This document shows positions 1-13,159 of a DNA stretch of 64,000 nucleotides, in pieces. Source of the stretch: Hirudo medicinalis (Eukaryota > Annelida > Clitellata > Hirudinida > Hirudinidae). The stretch lies in assembly GCA_011800805.1 (NCBI GenBank), contig MPNW01000009.1, positions 319,083-383,082 on the forward strand. The letters run 5' to 3'. The translations under genes and the position numbers were made by a program. The notes beneath the pieces are model-generated. The model had not been told where the DNA came from and did not search any database. It was given only the letters and a program-made list of their open reading frames with translations. Numbering within the stretch: position 1 is the first letter of the stretch; each line of letters starts with the position of its first letter.

Positions 1-1093
1 AAAGAAAATTATTCTGCTCCTTTACAAACATGTTGACAAATTATGCTCACTTCTTTATTAGAGTGCCTCTCAACCTTCTGAAAGGTGATTGTAATCATGT
101 AGACTTCCTGGATGCTTTGCTACTAACACCATCACACGTTCATACTGTCTGAGTAAACACGTAAAAATAAAACCAAACACCCTGCTATTGCGCAACAAAT
201 TTAGTTAGGTTTGTATTATGTGGCTTCAAAGGCAAACAGACTGAACTTCACCTCATGTGTCTCTTTTATAGATTTTAGAAAGCACAGTTGGTCATTTTCG
301 ATCGACTCTACCATTACCGTGGATTTGTTGATAACTTTCGTGGTTCCATGTTTGCATTCGTTGTTCCGAGTTTATTAGGATGTTTGTTAACATTTCCATT
401 CTCACTCGATCCCCCGGGATTCTTGGTGTGGCGTTAGATTTCAATCTTTTCGTTCCTTTTGGGCTTCACTATTATTTTAGTTGTTTTAGTGATGATGCAT
501 TAATCTTTGCATTATTTCTATTTACTAAGTCATATGTCTTAGTCTATTAACTCTTTTCATTGCAAAAGTTTTCCATGACGTGCCAAGGGTTGTAAACAAT
601 TATGTTCAATAATGTGTTAATGTAAAATTTAAACCTGGCAACCTAATTTTCACCATGATTCTTTTATTTCTTAGACCTCCATATTTCGTCAAATAAACTC
701 ATGTTATCGTGAATTCTAGCATCTCCGACTCAGTTAACATCAGAAGAAAGTTCATGTCATTGGACTTTCTCTTCTAATGAAATAATGGCCTTTTCAGGAT
801 TTATTAAATGTTATTTCGTAGACTGTAATAATACTTGATGCAATAGTAAATCAAATCCCGAATAAATGACCATTATTTTGCCTCCTGGGTATTTTGTGAA
901 ACTGGTACCAGCCAGATACTCCCCATTTCTAGCTGTGGCCATCATACAGGCATTGAGATAATCTTACTAATGTCATCATATTTTATTACGATATTTGTTG
1001 ACGTCGTGTTCTCATAACTTCCAGCATCATGATTTTAGTCCTTTCTTAAAACAGTGCAAAGATGATATTTAAAAGTTGTATTATTTTTCAGAA
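1..1093. other. No gene seen; upstream of PRAS40/Lobe
   Basis: AT-rich sequence without a coding exon that I can support. A splice acceptor (polypyrimidine run then CAG) sits three bases before the ATG at 1094, so a 5' UTR intron and an untranslated first exon probably lie in this stretch or outside the window. Confidence 0.5.
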
Positions 1094-4000
1094 ATGCACC
1101 TGGTCACTTGTTCCTGTTTGAATGTAAAAATATTCACCAAGGTCGACCTAAAAAATTCCAAACTTGCAATAGACGGTTTGTGAGAAGTGAATGCTTTTTG
1201 TTAAATAAAGAGATTGGACAATATAGAGAAGAGATGTGTTATAAGAATATTGAGGCTCTTTATAACAAATATCAATACATATTGTTTTTATTTGGGCTGC
1301 ATTTTTAATTACAAATCCTTTTTAATTACAGATCCTCTGCCCCAACATAGTTTTTTTTTTGACCATTCTGCCCGGGAGGTTGTGCTGCACATCCAGGGAA
1401 TTCAAATTGTGAGTCATTTTTATTTAGCATTATCTTATTAACTTATTCCTGATGCTCTGAGAAGGAATTTGTTTCCATTTTTTCCTAATTGACAACATTT
1501 GCATTTCAAGGAGCATAATTTTCTGATAGAAAAACTAAGTCTTCAAAGATGGATAATCCATAGATGTATCAATTGCTCGACCCTGACGCACGCCAAACAT
1601 CTAGACGACGACAGAACTCTCGTCAGCTCGGACCTCCTGGTTAGATTTTAATTTTTGGTGTGAGAATGGCTGGCTCGATGGTCTTGTAAGGCTTGCTTTC
1701 TAGGATGCTTGTTTGTACGACTGAAGGTTTGTTAACGCAGAGTGACAAGTCGGAAATTGACCGGCTGAAGTCCAGTCCGAATTATTCGAGCCTTTACAAG
1801 ATTATCATTGAAAAACCATCCACTGTCAATGGTGAGATTATTTCTTAGAGAACTTTAAAAGTTATTGTATTTTGTGGACCAAAAAGTGCAATTGAGAATA
1901 ATAGTTTGTTTCATTCAGCCAACCTAACAGACTCAGAGAGCATCCGTAATGTGATGCAATCAATTCAATCCAACTTTGAGAAATACATGAAGAAAGAGGA
2001 GGAGGAGCTAAATAACAGAATCAGGTGAGTGATGCTGGCAACGACGTCTCAGGCTCATTAGTTATGTAATTGTCTGTGAATCTAATTGACATCAAGGTCT
2101 TCAATATAGTAAACACCTCATAAATTGTTTTCAATAGGAAGTTTGAAGCTGCTGAAAGGGAAAGATTTGATGAAATGAAGCTGAAACTCATGCAAGAAAA
2201 GAACATGCTTTTATCCATAATTGTCAACAAAGATCTGATGAAGCTTCTCGATGAATCCGATGCCAAGGAGTTGCCAGATTCGGCAGAAACGCAAGAAAAA
2301 GATGAACTTAATGAATCTGCTGGTTTTCTCAAAAACCGCTCCAGTAGCAGTCAACAGAGCATGGAAGAAATTTGTTCCAACATACCAGATATCATTCATG
2401 ATGCAGGCTCTCCTGATGACGACGACGACGACGATGACTTTCACCTTGCTTCATCTTTCCTGCCGATCAAACAACCTAACACGAGCAAGCTATTCGGAGG
2501 TTCTTGTTGGCTATTAAATTTGGGCCTTTATGAAGTTCAGGTTCAAGTAAATTGTTCTTTTGTCCTCAGCAATCAATAGGGAATATTCTCCTATTTTGTC
2601 TCCATTGACTTTCGGAGTGTCGAGTGTCATACCGGAAGAAGACGAGGAGAATGCCAATGATTTTCCTGATGGCGAGGAGACTGACGATGAAAGCGAGAGT
2701 GATATTGATGTCAGGTTATCGGAAACAACCGAGCATTTGAAGAATACTCCCATCGGCGAGAATGCCGTTTTGAAGAGAACCGAGTTGAAACTACCATTGA
2801 AACCGACGAAGGTGGACAAAGCCATTTCAGGCCCAAAACGTGTTGGACCCGTAGGAAAGCTTCTCAAGCAAGATGCTGATAGGGGTTCAGTGGGGTCTCT
2901 AGATCCTGAGGATGGTTGGTAACAATGTTAAATTTTTTCATAAACTCTCCTTGAAAGTGTTTATTCTTTGTTTGAAGTCTTCTTTTTGAATGTCGACTCT
3001 GACGATCAAAGGGGAGATCTGAGCATGAACTTCACCTCTGATGAAGGTTTCCTTGCATATATTTCTCTCATGCATCTTGATGAATGAGCTTTGAAAATGA
3101 AAATTGTTCAAAGATGAAATTCTGCAAAATCGAGCCGAGGCGATGGAAGAAGAGTTGAAGCCAACAAGTGCTCTTTACTCGACTTCTGTTCCCATCAGGG
3201 TGCCTTTGTCTCTGAGACAGAATTCAAGAGAGGTTGAAATGATTGAGGTATTTTTACAACCCTTTTGCATTAAAACTTGTTTTCTCATTCAAACAATTTC
3301 TCTCACAGCAGCATTGTGACAAATGTTGATATTTCTAATTTGCAAATAATGTAGCTAGTATTTTCAATATTAATTTCTCTTGCTTGCTTTGTCAACTCCC
3401 TCCCAAAATACATATTCATGAATAGGGAATTACTCAGTTACTTAATTGGAATATGTGACCTCTCATTATTTCTTTGTGAGTCAGTCGTCTATGGCATGTC
3501 GGTCGTTTTTCCGAAGCTCCTTTCTTTAAATCATTTTTCACTACGGCTAAGGACAGAAATTTAACTTTTAAATATTATTGGCTAATTGTTAGTAAACTAG
3601 GCTCTCTAGATAAATTAAAAAAACATGGCTTGACAGGCATGTCACAGGTCTTGATCAACTACTAGACGATAAGACCCTTGCTGATCTGGTTATATGTTTC
3701 TAATAAGATCTGATTAATAAGCTCAAAACTGAGTTACTGTCTGTGTGTGCCCAATAAATAAGTGACATGGTGGAGAAAGCAATGGCTGAATTTGCTGCCG
3801 AAGCGATTAAGAAAGAGTTACGGCCGATGGTTGAAAAATTAAAGGTCATCTCCGACATAAATTTTTTGCGGTTGGATCAACTTGAAACCCATCTTAGGTC
3901 CCACAATTTGGTGATTCATGGCTGTAACATTATACTATTCATTCATATTTCCATATTTAAATTATTGTAATCTGGTTTGAGCTTCTAATACTCATCTTAC

Positions 4001-4844
4001 TTACTTCCCTCACTTACACTCCAGAAAAGATATCTACTTATTGCTCTGCACTTACCATACAATTCTTGCACTGACCATTTCTTCAAATAACTAAAAATTC
4101 ATCAAATTAACTGTCACCATGCCAGCATCTTTATGTAGAGACTTGATCATCTCATTCTTCCTTACTTATTTAATAAATTGTTTGTAAAGCCAACACTATT
4201 ACATCATTATGCACTCTGATCTATACCAAGACATAAACCCTCCTTTGCCAGAGCCAACACACTTCTTTCCATTACATGTTTAGGCCCAAAAATGCCAGCT
4301 ATCATATTCTAGCATGTCAGCTGCAACCATACTTATCTTCTTTCAAGTGTAAGTTCAAACTCTTCATTATTGATTCACCATTATTTCATTGACGCCTGTA
4401 TTACTATTCACTCTCCATCTACAAATATCCTATAGTCACATAACTAGTCATTAAATATGATGTAACCCACATCAGTTGTCCAGACAGCTGGATAGCATTC
4501 CCTTAGGACCAACATTTGAGCCAATAAAATTTTATTTCCTACTGTATATTGTACATATATGTTATTCTTTAATTTGGCTCAATAAAGGATTTCAAATGAT
4601 TATTAGAAATTTTCTTTTTATGATATTCTGGCAAAAATGTGATTTTGGCATTTTGAAAATGGCATTTTATTAGGACATGCCTGCTGATGCTGAAAGCATG
4701 GCTGCTTCAATTCTGGCTCTTGCTCGAAGCTGTCATGGAGATACAGAAATATTTGGGGAATTACCTCGACCGAGAGTCAAAACCCCACGTCTGCAGCACG
4801 CCTCGCTCGGGAAGAGTTCAGAGGAACCTTCAGTTACCACTTAA
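1094..4844 (+). CDS. Lobe/AKT1S1: PRAS40/Lobe orthologue (proline-rich AKT1 substrate 1), multi-exon
   Basis: PRAS40 is a TORC1-bound inhibitor and Akt substrate in the cytoplasm; the fly orthologue is Lobe. The diagnostic C-terminus is in the last exon (about 4674-4844), where MAASILALAR and then IFGELPRPRVKT match the PRAS40 C-terminal motif. The exon at 3114-3246 carries LYSTSVPIRVP, like the conserved region before it. Upstream exons join in frame: 1094-1174, 1332-1408, 1511-1638, 1741-1831, 1920-2025, 2140-2501, 2572-2914 and 2979-3047. They add an N-terminal domain with a CxC-like motif and a C-x2-C motif, a charged coiled coil (about 1920-2290), an eight-Asp run and acidic low complexity. 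The long N-terminus is unlike human PRAS40. It is assigned here because every junction keeps phase; two separate genes remain possible. The last intron is about 1.4 kb and holds a LINE remnant. Confidence 0.75.
2417..2437 (+). repeat. GAC trinucleotide run coding for poly-Asp
   Basis: A short GAC/GAT run inside the PRAS40/Lobe exon encodes eight consecutive Asp residues, part of an acidic, probably disordered segment. Confidence 0.8.
3740..4590 (+). mobile_element. Degenerate LINE remnant (ORF1-like piece and 3' UTR) in PRAS40/Lobe intron
   Basis: A short open frame at 3764-3925 ends in LRSHNLVIHG, after a charged helical stretch. This is the hallmark of the ORF1 coiled coil/RRM of L1-like and related LINEs (usual form RRNNLVIHG). 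The frame then breaks and is followed by non-coding sequence ending in a LINE-like tail near 4585. No reverse transcriptase is visible, so the copy is internally deleted. Family assignment is uncertain. Confidence 0.45.
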
Positions 4845-6144
4845 ACCCTTTCCTATTGGTCTCCTATTTGAACATCCACTGTGAAAACCTTTCTTAATCT
4901 TTCAATGTTTGTTTTACAATTTTATTACTTTTCCAAAAAGTTTCAAATGCAGAGTTTTGATTTGACTTAATATTTTATGGCATTAGCTTCATATAAAGTT
5001 TGTATCAAGTCTTGATTCCCTTATGAAGTGTCAAATGACTGTTGAAATTTCAGTATTCTAAGTTGAACCTTGCTTTAATAATTGCATTCGAGCATTTTTG
5101 TACAGAACGCGTTATCTAAAATTTTGTTGAGAGTCTCTTCATCATTCTGAAGGTGATGCACAATTCCTAATTTCATGGTGTTTTCAATTTATTGGCTTGG
5201 TTGTGTCTGGACTTTGCTTAATCAATTTGAAATCTTAAATGTCATTATGATTAAAAAATTGTCTGGAGAAAATTGTGGGTTCATTCCTTTCTATGAAGTG
5301 GTCAGGTTCACTGACATAGAGAATTAGCTTGGTTCATGTAATTATCGATTCGGTCTTATTGAAGGAGAATAAAATTCTAAGGCCAGTTAATCCGGAAGTT
5401 CAGCATCTACTTTTACGGAGGATAGAATTCTGTATTTATTTGGGTTATTTGAGCATTAAAACACCTTGTAGCGCTCATAGACTTTAGGAATTTATGCAAA
5501 TGTAAGAATTCAGTTGATTAATTTGTTACATGCAATGCTCAAAGTCTTAGCATTGAATCATATGTAACCAATAATCACATTTAGCTTTACGTCAGCGCAT
5601 GAGGTTTGAACGCTCGGTCGCTCTCAACTCTCATTGCTTCTCGACAAATGCTCAATCCCGTTGCGCTTGGGTAAAACAAAAAACAACAATCTTTTCTATA
5701 TTGTTTTTGTCTCGAGGGTCACCAAATTTAAGTATTGTTTGACGTCTGTCAAGCATTTAAGTTTAACTTAACATTAATTTATAGTGGTTTAAGGAGACTT
5801 TAGTCCTCTGTATGATATCAGAGAAACCACTCCTTTTTGATTCAATATCCAACTTTCTAAAGTCCTATTTTAAATAGTTCCACCGATTCCGAATTGATAT
5901 AATCATTGATATCATTTAAGAATAATAATAATAAAATAACTCATGAATCATTGGTAATTTTTTGATTAAAGCAATAGTTTTAGAACAAATTTAAAAGCAG
6001 TGTATTTATCTTTTATTTTCAAAGGATCGATTGAGCTCCATGTATCTGTATCCGGTGTTATATTATTTAATTGTTTACTTTAAGCTTCATTTATCACCAG
6101 TTGCGTTTTGTTAATCCTGGCGGCGGTGTTTTGGGCGTTTCATT
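4845..6144. other. Intergenic between PRAS40/Lobe and eIF2B alpha; contains a LINE 3'-end fragment
   Basis: No coding exon is supported. Bases about 5770-5885 match the 37,590-37,690 segment (see the LINE 3' end there), so this is a 5'-truncated copy of the same retrotransposon, minus orientation. The rest is AT-rich and featureless to my eye. Confidence 0.55.
5770..5885 (-). mobile_element. LINE 3'-end fragment, second copy
   Basis: It shares with 37,590-37,690 a series of blocks in the same order: AATTTATAGTGGT, AAACCACTC, TTCAATATC and CCTATTTTAAATAGTTCCAC. The other copy continues into reverse-transcriptase C-terminal coding sequence, so this one is a severely 5'-truncated insertion. Confidence 0.65.
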
Positions 6145-8149
6145 ATGCATAAAGACGGTTATTAATTACTTTCTGTAGTGCCGGAGTGATTGCAATTGAA
6201 TGCTTTATTTTTTGTTCTTGGATAATAATGGAATTTTGCGTGGCAATGATGATGAAACTTAGTTGAGTTTCGCAACCATAATAACTTCGAATATTTCTTT
6301 TGCAGAAGTTTTAGAATATTTCATCAATGCTGTCAAAAAGGACAGTAATTACTCGGAAGCACTTTGTGCAATTGAAACCCTGATTGAGTTCATCAAAAAC
6401 AACCAAAGTATGTAAATCATTATTGTGATAAAATAACTAATTAATTGTTTTAAATTTACTGATATGAAAGCAGTAGTGCTTATTAAAAAAAATGAAGTAT
6501 GACATGTGATTTTGCAAAACTGCTTCTTAATGTTGCAAAGGTTGTAGCTTCTGTGCCGCATGTTGACTTTTCAAGAAATTTAAATTGTTCTTATTTCAAA
6601 TATTTGAAATTAAATTTGTTTTGAAGACCTTTAAAAATTTTTATCTAAAGCCCTTTAAATATTTTCTCTTTGGTAAGCTAGATCATTTTTTTAGAAGCAT
6701 TGGTAGTTCCATTAAAATTGCAAGATAAAGATGATTTGTTAAGTCAAGTTAACTACCTTAAAGCACATAAAGTTATGTCCGCATAGTTGCTTGTTGATGC
6801 TACATATGCATTACCCTTACATTCTGTTGCATGCAGACAATAATTAAACGGTTTTTGTTATGTCCAGATTCAACTCTGACGGGTCTAATTGCTGACTTGA
6901 AACCAGTTATCCGGATCCTGGAGACTGCCAATGTGAACATTAGGGCATCATCTGTCTCTTCAGCTTGCAGCATGTTCCTTGAGTACATTACATATTCAGA
7001 TAACCTGCATCAGAATCCGGTATTTATTTATTGTGATTATTAGTTTAAGGTGGATTGCAATCATCACAACAACGCACATTTTCAGGACTTTGAAACATGC
7101 AAGATCTTCTTATTGGAAAGAGCTAAAGAGTTCTTAGAGATGAAGCAAAATGCCAGGAACAAAATTATGCTTCTTGGGGAAACTTTGCCCATCAGAGAGG
7201 TGAGTTTTGTTGCCATAACTTGTTGAATAACCATTTCTTTATTTAAGAGTTTTGGTTCTCTGAAGTTCTTCAAAGTAGTTATAATAATTTCCCACATCAA
7301 ACTTATTTCAGAAGAGAATTTTGATACACTCGTATTCCCGAGTTGTGTTGCATCTTTTGAAGCATTTGAAAGACAATGATATCAAAGTCTATGTCACGGA
7401 ATCTGCCCCTGATTACTCTGGGTAAAATTGCATGCACATTTTCTTCAACTTAATTACCTCCTTTTACTAAGTTCATTTCTTTGAATAATATTAAAGGAGA
7501 AGAATGTTTGAAGAGCTTGTGAAAGAAGGGATTGAAGCCATTTCAATTCTTGACTCTGCTGTTGGGTAAATATTAGATTCTCATGAACAATCAACATTGG
7601 ATTCCTGATCTTGACATTTGCAATATGCTTTTTGACAGTTATATCATGGAAAAGGTTGATCTTGTCTTAATTGGAGCAGAAGTTGTATGTCAGAGCGGAG
7701 GTGCCCTAAACAAGGTGGAAGACAGACTTCTAAATTTAAATTTTTTCTTGCAATTATAACTTTACTTTTGCAGATTGGCTCTTACACAATTGCACTCTGT
7801 GCTCAAGCTCTTCACAAGCCTCTCTATATTGCTGTTGAAAGTTTTAAGATTGCAACGATATATCCACTGAATAACAGGCTTTTGCCAGTCCAGTACATAG
7901 TGAGTCTTGACAAGTTTACTTACATGGTCTCTTTGATGACCATACTGAATTATGTTTGGAATAATTGCGGATGTACACGAAATTCACTTTCAGTTCAAAG
8001 CCACAAGGAAAGATCCAAAAGCCGATACAGAACGGGAGCACCCAGAATTGGACTATGTCCCTCCTTGTCTGATCACTTATTTTGTCACAGATCTTGGCAA
8101 ATTCACCTCAAAAGAAATCCCAAGGCTGCTAATAGATCTTCATGTTTGA
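6145..8149 (+). CDS. EIF2B1: Translation initiation factor eIF2B subunit alpha
   Basis: Regulatory subunit of the eIF2B guanine nucleotide exchange factor, which recharges eIF2 with GTP and senses phosphorylated eIF2 alpha. Nine exons join in frame: 6145-6157, 6306-6407, 6868-7019, 7086-7199, 7312-7421, 7497-7565, 7639-7714, 7774-7899 and 7994-8149. They give 305 residues, the family's normal length. Recognisable blocks are SYSRVVLHLL, YVTESAPD, ILDSAVGYIMEK, LVLIGAEVV, GGALNKIGS and the C-terminal PPCLITYFVTDLG. The start is inferred. A 13-nt coding exon (ATG CAT AAA GAC G) supplies the only phase-1 donor that fits the first clear exon, and the resulting MHKDEVLEYF resembles the human N-terminus. 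An AATAAA at about 8277 could be the polyadenylation signal. Confidence 0.93.
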
Positions 8150-8436
8150 AAAACGTCTTTGCTATTTACAATTAGTATCAACCTTTGGTATTATTTCCAT
8201 CTCCCAATTGCAGGAGTTAGTTTTGCCCTCCACAGACTACAACTACTTATTTTTTAACTGACAAATGCATATTCACAATAAAGATCTCTCGCAAAGTTGG
8301 ATTACCAATTTCATTCTATTTACAAGAATCTGGTATTTAATAATTGTCCACCAAGAATGCAACCCTAAATTCAAAGTTTTGAGTGAGTTATAACATGCCA
8401 AGCATCGGTAAAAATTTCAATGAACAATGGCTTCAG

Positions 8437-11400
8437 TCAGACAGGAAAAAGACGAATCCTGCTTGGATTAAAGTGCAAATGGAAAGAGTTGTGGACCAAG
8501 TTCCAAACATAAGGAATGAAAAACTCCTCTGGCCTCTCTTCTTCCACGTAACGAAACTTCAATTCCGGAAATTTCTAGAATGCAACATATGATATAATTA
8601 GGAAGCAAAGAATTCAGTGATCATAAATTCAACCTTCAATCTATCCTTCTTGAACTGGAGACCACTTTGCTTGATGATGGCGTGAACTTCACTGACACCC
8701 AACGATCCTGGGTGTTTCTCAAGGCAGCTCGTAAAATAATTCAAAATCTGAGAGAAATTAGTAAATGATTAAAATTGCAGAAATATATTGTTTTGGCAAG
8801 ATGCCAACCAGCTCGATGTTGAAGATTATATCTTGGAAATTCTGATGGGTTGATAATTGTCTGAAAATATCCTTTTGGTAAAGCATGGAATAGACCAGGT
8901 TGGTGTTGTAGTTGAGCGAATGGCAGAGACACGAATTCAAGATTTCCAGGGTCATCCTCATGACTTCCTCAATAATTGCCAGTTCCTGAATCAACAAATT
9001 TAAACTTTTGAGATGTAACAAACTTTTAAGATTTTGTGCATTCAAAAAGTTGACCTGCTCCAAATCTTCAAGTGTAATGATTATGCTCTGAAATCAAGTA
9101 CTTGGATTAGTCCATAAATGAAAATTGTTTTAGAATGACCCAAATAATTAATAATAGCTTGATGGCCAGCATGAACTTGATTTGTGAAATAATATTTTGA
9201 ATCATTTAACCTGTTCATGATCTGAGCCTCCATTTAAAACATGTTCTGGAATGATGTGATTTTCTTTTTGAACTGAATTATTGATCTGCAGTCTTTCCAA
9301 AATTTTCTTATGCTTTTTCAGGAGCAGAGCAAACAAACTAAATAAATACAACAGAAATAGATAGTAGCTCTTGGAAAATTGATGTCTGCCATCTCATAGC
9401 TTATCATTCCTACCCAAGATATAGTAACTTCAACTTAAAATTGATAACAAGAACTTTGATGGATACAATTTTAAACACAGGCAGTCACCTCACTAATCTC
9501 TGAGCAACATATGGATGGAGGTTCATGAATTGTGAGCTCATGTTTGCCAGGGCTCCTAAGCAGTTTGTGTGCAAGTACTGATCCTGTAATGGTAGGATAA
9601 TAAATATAAATTATCCATGATAAATAATAAAAATATTCATGAGGTTGGAAACAAATGTACATTCAGTCATGTGGTAACCATTGATGCTGATAATTACACA
9701 AACACTGCAATGGTATCACATTACCCTCATTCTGGTCATGTTGTACTGGATGGTTCTGATAAGCACAAGAATCATGAGGCCACCCAACGATATCTCTGCA
9801 ACTTGTCTCTCTTGAAACCAACCCACGTTCTTCAACATCTGGAAATACGACGAGCGGATCAACAAGGCATCAAATAGCAAGCATTCGTCAACATCGATGA
9901 CCAACAATGTCATGAATTGAGAGGCTGAAGTTGTTATCTTCGCTGAGGATGAGGATGATTATGAGTGCCATGTACAGATGCTGTGAGTTACCCTCTTGAG
10001 TGTTGTACAGAACTTCCATTATAGGGAGGACCTGTGCCGTAAATCACGATGTTAGAATGTATTACAATGGCGCAGTTCAGGGTTAAAATAGATAATGTTG
10101 CAGTTAATTTGAATCCTCCTTGTTAAACATCTGATTATAAAAATGTAAACATTCATAACATCATCCCAGGGCATCATATGACTTCTGACAAAAAGTTAAC
10201 TGAAAAAATATATAAAACTTGCCAACTGATCGATGCTCGTCCTAGTGAGACAAAATGTTCTGACTCTTTCAACTCGATGTAAGAACATGTAGAGAAGCAG
10301 AGTACAGGCATGTGACTTTAGAGTATTACAGATGGTTGAAAACAGTGCAGAAAAGTTGACCTGAACTTGCTGGTCATCTTGTATTTCATTTGCTAAAAAC
10401 CACGATCATAAAGTGTTTGAGCACTCATTATGCAGTCACAAAATCAGAGCAATCACTCAACAACTCTATTGCTTCTACATCCAAACAAAACTTAACCTTG
10501 GCTCTCATCGGCCAACGAGAGAAACGCTTTTTGGTAAGGATTGACAAACAATGCATCCGAATAAAAATGGTTGCAAAGAACCAAGAGTAAGAGAAGGCTC
10601 TGATTGGCCAACACAAGCTCTGACTCCAGAGCATCACTGCTACCAGACTTCTGACTCGACAGACCCAGTGTAACAACTGACCAGAGTCCAGCTTAAAAAA
10701 ATTATTCTGAACAATTTCTCATATAAACTAAATATGTAGACAAAACGTACAAGCAACTGTTGAGGTGATACCATACAAAGATCCATGCTGTGTTTTAGAA
10801 CACGACCTTTGATGGATAAAATTCTCAAGCAAAACTTTGACTAATTTATGAGAATTTCTTGAACTGAAAGAGACATTTAAAAATTTTTTTTAAATCCTTC
10901 AACTGGAAAAGTGCATTATCTCCATACCATTTCCCTCTCATCATGTAAGAATAGAACATGGAATCAAGAACTGGAGATGAATGGAAGAGTTGAATGGAGA
11001 GGAGAGTCAATATTATGTTGATGGATTCACAATGGATGGAGTACGTGACATCCCTGGCAAATTGCAAATAAAATTACAAAATAGGTGATGATGTCATGCG
11101 GATTCTTGCGACAATGCTACCCACTCGACTGGCACATCAATGAGAATTGATATCATTCTATCAAGAAAGTCATCATAGAGTGATTCAGAAGCTCCAAAGG
11201 TATGGTTGCCTAAAAATAAAATAATATAACATGAACATACTTTCCTCACTTTAAAATATATTATTTGTTTATGTTTTACATGTGTGAGAGCTTAAAAATA
11301 AATATCAACTTCAATATGTTTACATCAAGGATAATGAGCAATGACATGTTCGTAACCTTCAATAATGTTATTTATCTGGAATTGTTGAATCACAACTTCT

Positions 11401-11904
11401 TCTGCAAGGTTTTCCACAAAATATTTACAACAAACCCGTATAATGAACAAGGCATTGCATGCCTGCCATGTGAACATATCACTAAAACAGAAATATAGAA
11501 CTTTAAAACCTTGTTACCCTTTATAAAAATATTCCTAAACATAACTTACTCTTTGCACAAAGCAGATGCTGATAGCTCTGATGCTCTTATGAGAAAAACT
11601 TTTATTAATGATCCAAAGTTCCCAGTCCGAGAATTATTTATCACAAAACTTTTACATAAATTCGAAGTTAACTCCTCAAGATGGCTCTGATCAGATCTAA
11701 AATATGTAATACATCTAGTCAGTCAAAGTAAAGTCTCACATTGATAACTTTATACCTATTCTTGGGAAAATTTATAGTAAAAGAAAGCAGCTGATTCCAG
11801 AATGGATCATTCGGAGAAATGTAATCCTGCCCGGAAAGTTTGATCAGATGTTCATTAGAGGCTAGATTTTTAAACAAATTAGCACTGCTTGTAGTTGCCC
11901 CCAT
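8437..11904 (-). CDS. DYM: Dymeclin (Golgi-associated protein)
   Basis: Dymeclin is a peripheral, N-myristoylated protein of the Golgi; loss causes Dyggve-Melchior-Clausen dysplasia in humans. The minus-strand reading starts at 11904 with MGATTSS, keeping the Gly-2 myristoylation signal, and soon gives [11 protein letters not shown]. Other family blocks in order are [106 protein letters not shown] and [12 protein letters not shown]. Clear exons include 11756-11904, 11550-11696 and 11357-11481; about 14 are needed. Length is close to the human protein (about 670 residues). Two features stand out: one donor is GC rather than GT (about 10,221), and one intron is only about 67 bp (near 9,845-9,915). 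The gene converges on eIF2B alpha, 287 bp from stop to stop. Confidence 0.93.
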
Positions 11905-13159
11905 ATTTCCAGTGACTCTCTTGGTTGACTTGGAGCTAGCGGAATAACAAAAGTAGAAAACCTCGGAACAAAGGGACACAAATAAATTTTAAAATTCAAA
12001 TAATTTTAAATTTTAAGTCAGTGCTCGTGCCAAATTCCGACGTCACCACATAAGTCAACAAAGCACGAAGGCAAAACATTAAAAGGTGTCCCAAAATTGT
12101 CAAAATAAAAATTGCAATTACAATGCAAAAATTCACATATTTTTACTACTGTCGATTGCAGACAGTATATAACCACAAAAGTTTTGCCACTATTATCTGT
12201 AGATTGTCCAAAACAGTAGCAGCTCGCTAATTACTGCGAACTTACAAATTTTACCTCGTTACAACTTTATCCTAAGTCTTTAATTTAAAAAAAAGTAGAT
12301 ATATTTAAATTGTCTCAGGATTGATCGCTCTAGGTCAAAACTTTGGTTTTTCTTCCGAAATTTGTCTTGACCAAAGGATTTCGGCGCTCCTGATAATTTG
12401 ATGCTCATTAGCATTTTAATTTTGCACCTCTAGGCACCGCGCCCCCCGTCCAGCTAAGGCACTGCGGTAGACTAATTTATGCTCGTAATTCCAAGAAAGG
12501 TCGTTTTCCCTGGAAATTATTTATAATGAAAATTCTCAAGAATAAAAAGGAATGGGATGTCACACGTCCTCACCACACCAACCAACCCTGATAAAGTATT
12601 ATCTGCCCTCAGATAATTTAATAGGCTTTCAATAACGCAATTGTAGTACACCATTGGTACATGTCCTAGCATCTCCACGCCACCCAATTTATCAAAGGAA
12701 CTTCGTTAGAATAAAAACCGACAAGGCTCAAATTTTGGAAACCACAATTAATAAATGATTCATGTGGAATCTTAGGCAAGAAAATTCAGTTACCATAAGC
12801 AGGTAAAACACATTCTTAAAAATATCATTGAAGAACCATCAGTTGTTTTATTAATTAAACTGATATTAAATTTTTTATATTTGATCAATGACCCAGTTCC
12901 ACAATGCAACTGTTAAAATGGTTGAATTGGAAATAACCACTTGTCACTTAGTGAGGTTTACTGCCTTTAATAACAGTTAGAATAAGTTTGGATCAAATCA
13001 GATACTGCAGATAAGGAAATTATATATTACATGTAAAATGTAATTACAACAAGAAAAGCTAAGTTTATAGACAAATGGTAATCAATGGGAAGACCTAATA
13101 TAATCCACCAATAGTTCTCATAACAAGTGATCACTCTAACATTATTGAATTTTAGAGTC
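11905..13159. other. Intergenic between DYM and UFL1
   Basis: Both neighbours are on the minus strand, so this should hold the DYM promoter and the UFL1 3' end. No ORF, RNA gene or repeat structure is evident. A short GC-richer patch lies near 12,420-12,480. Confidence 0.4.

Noticed and set aside
10428..10676. 83-codon minus-strand ORF rich in Trp/Phe/Arg
   Set aside because: It is a shifted frame of a dymeclin exon; the next frame reads [12 protein letters not shown], the conserved family sequence.
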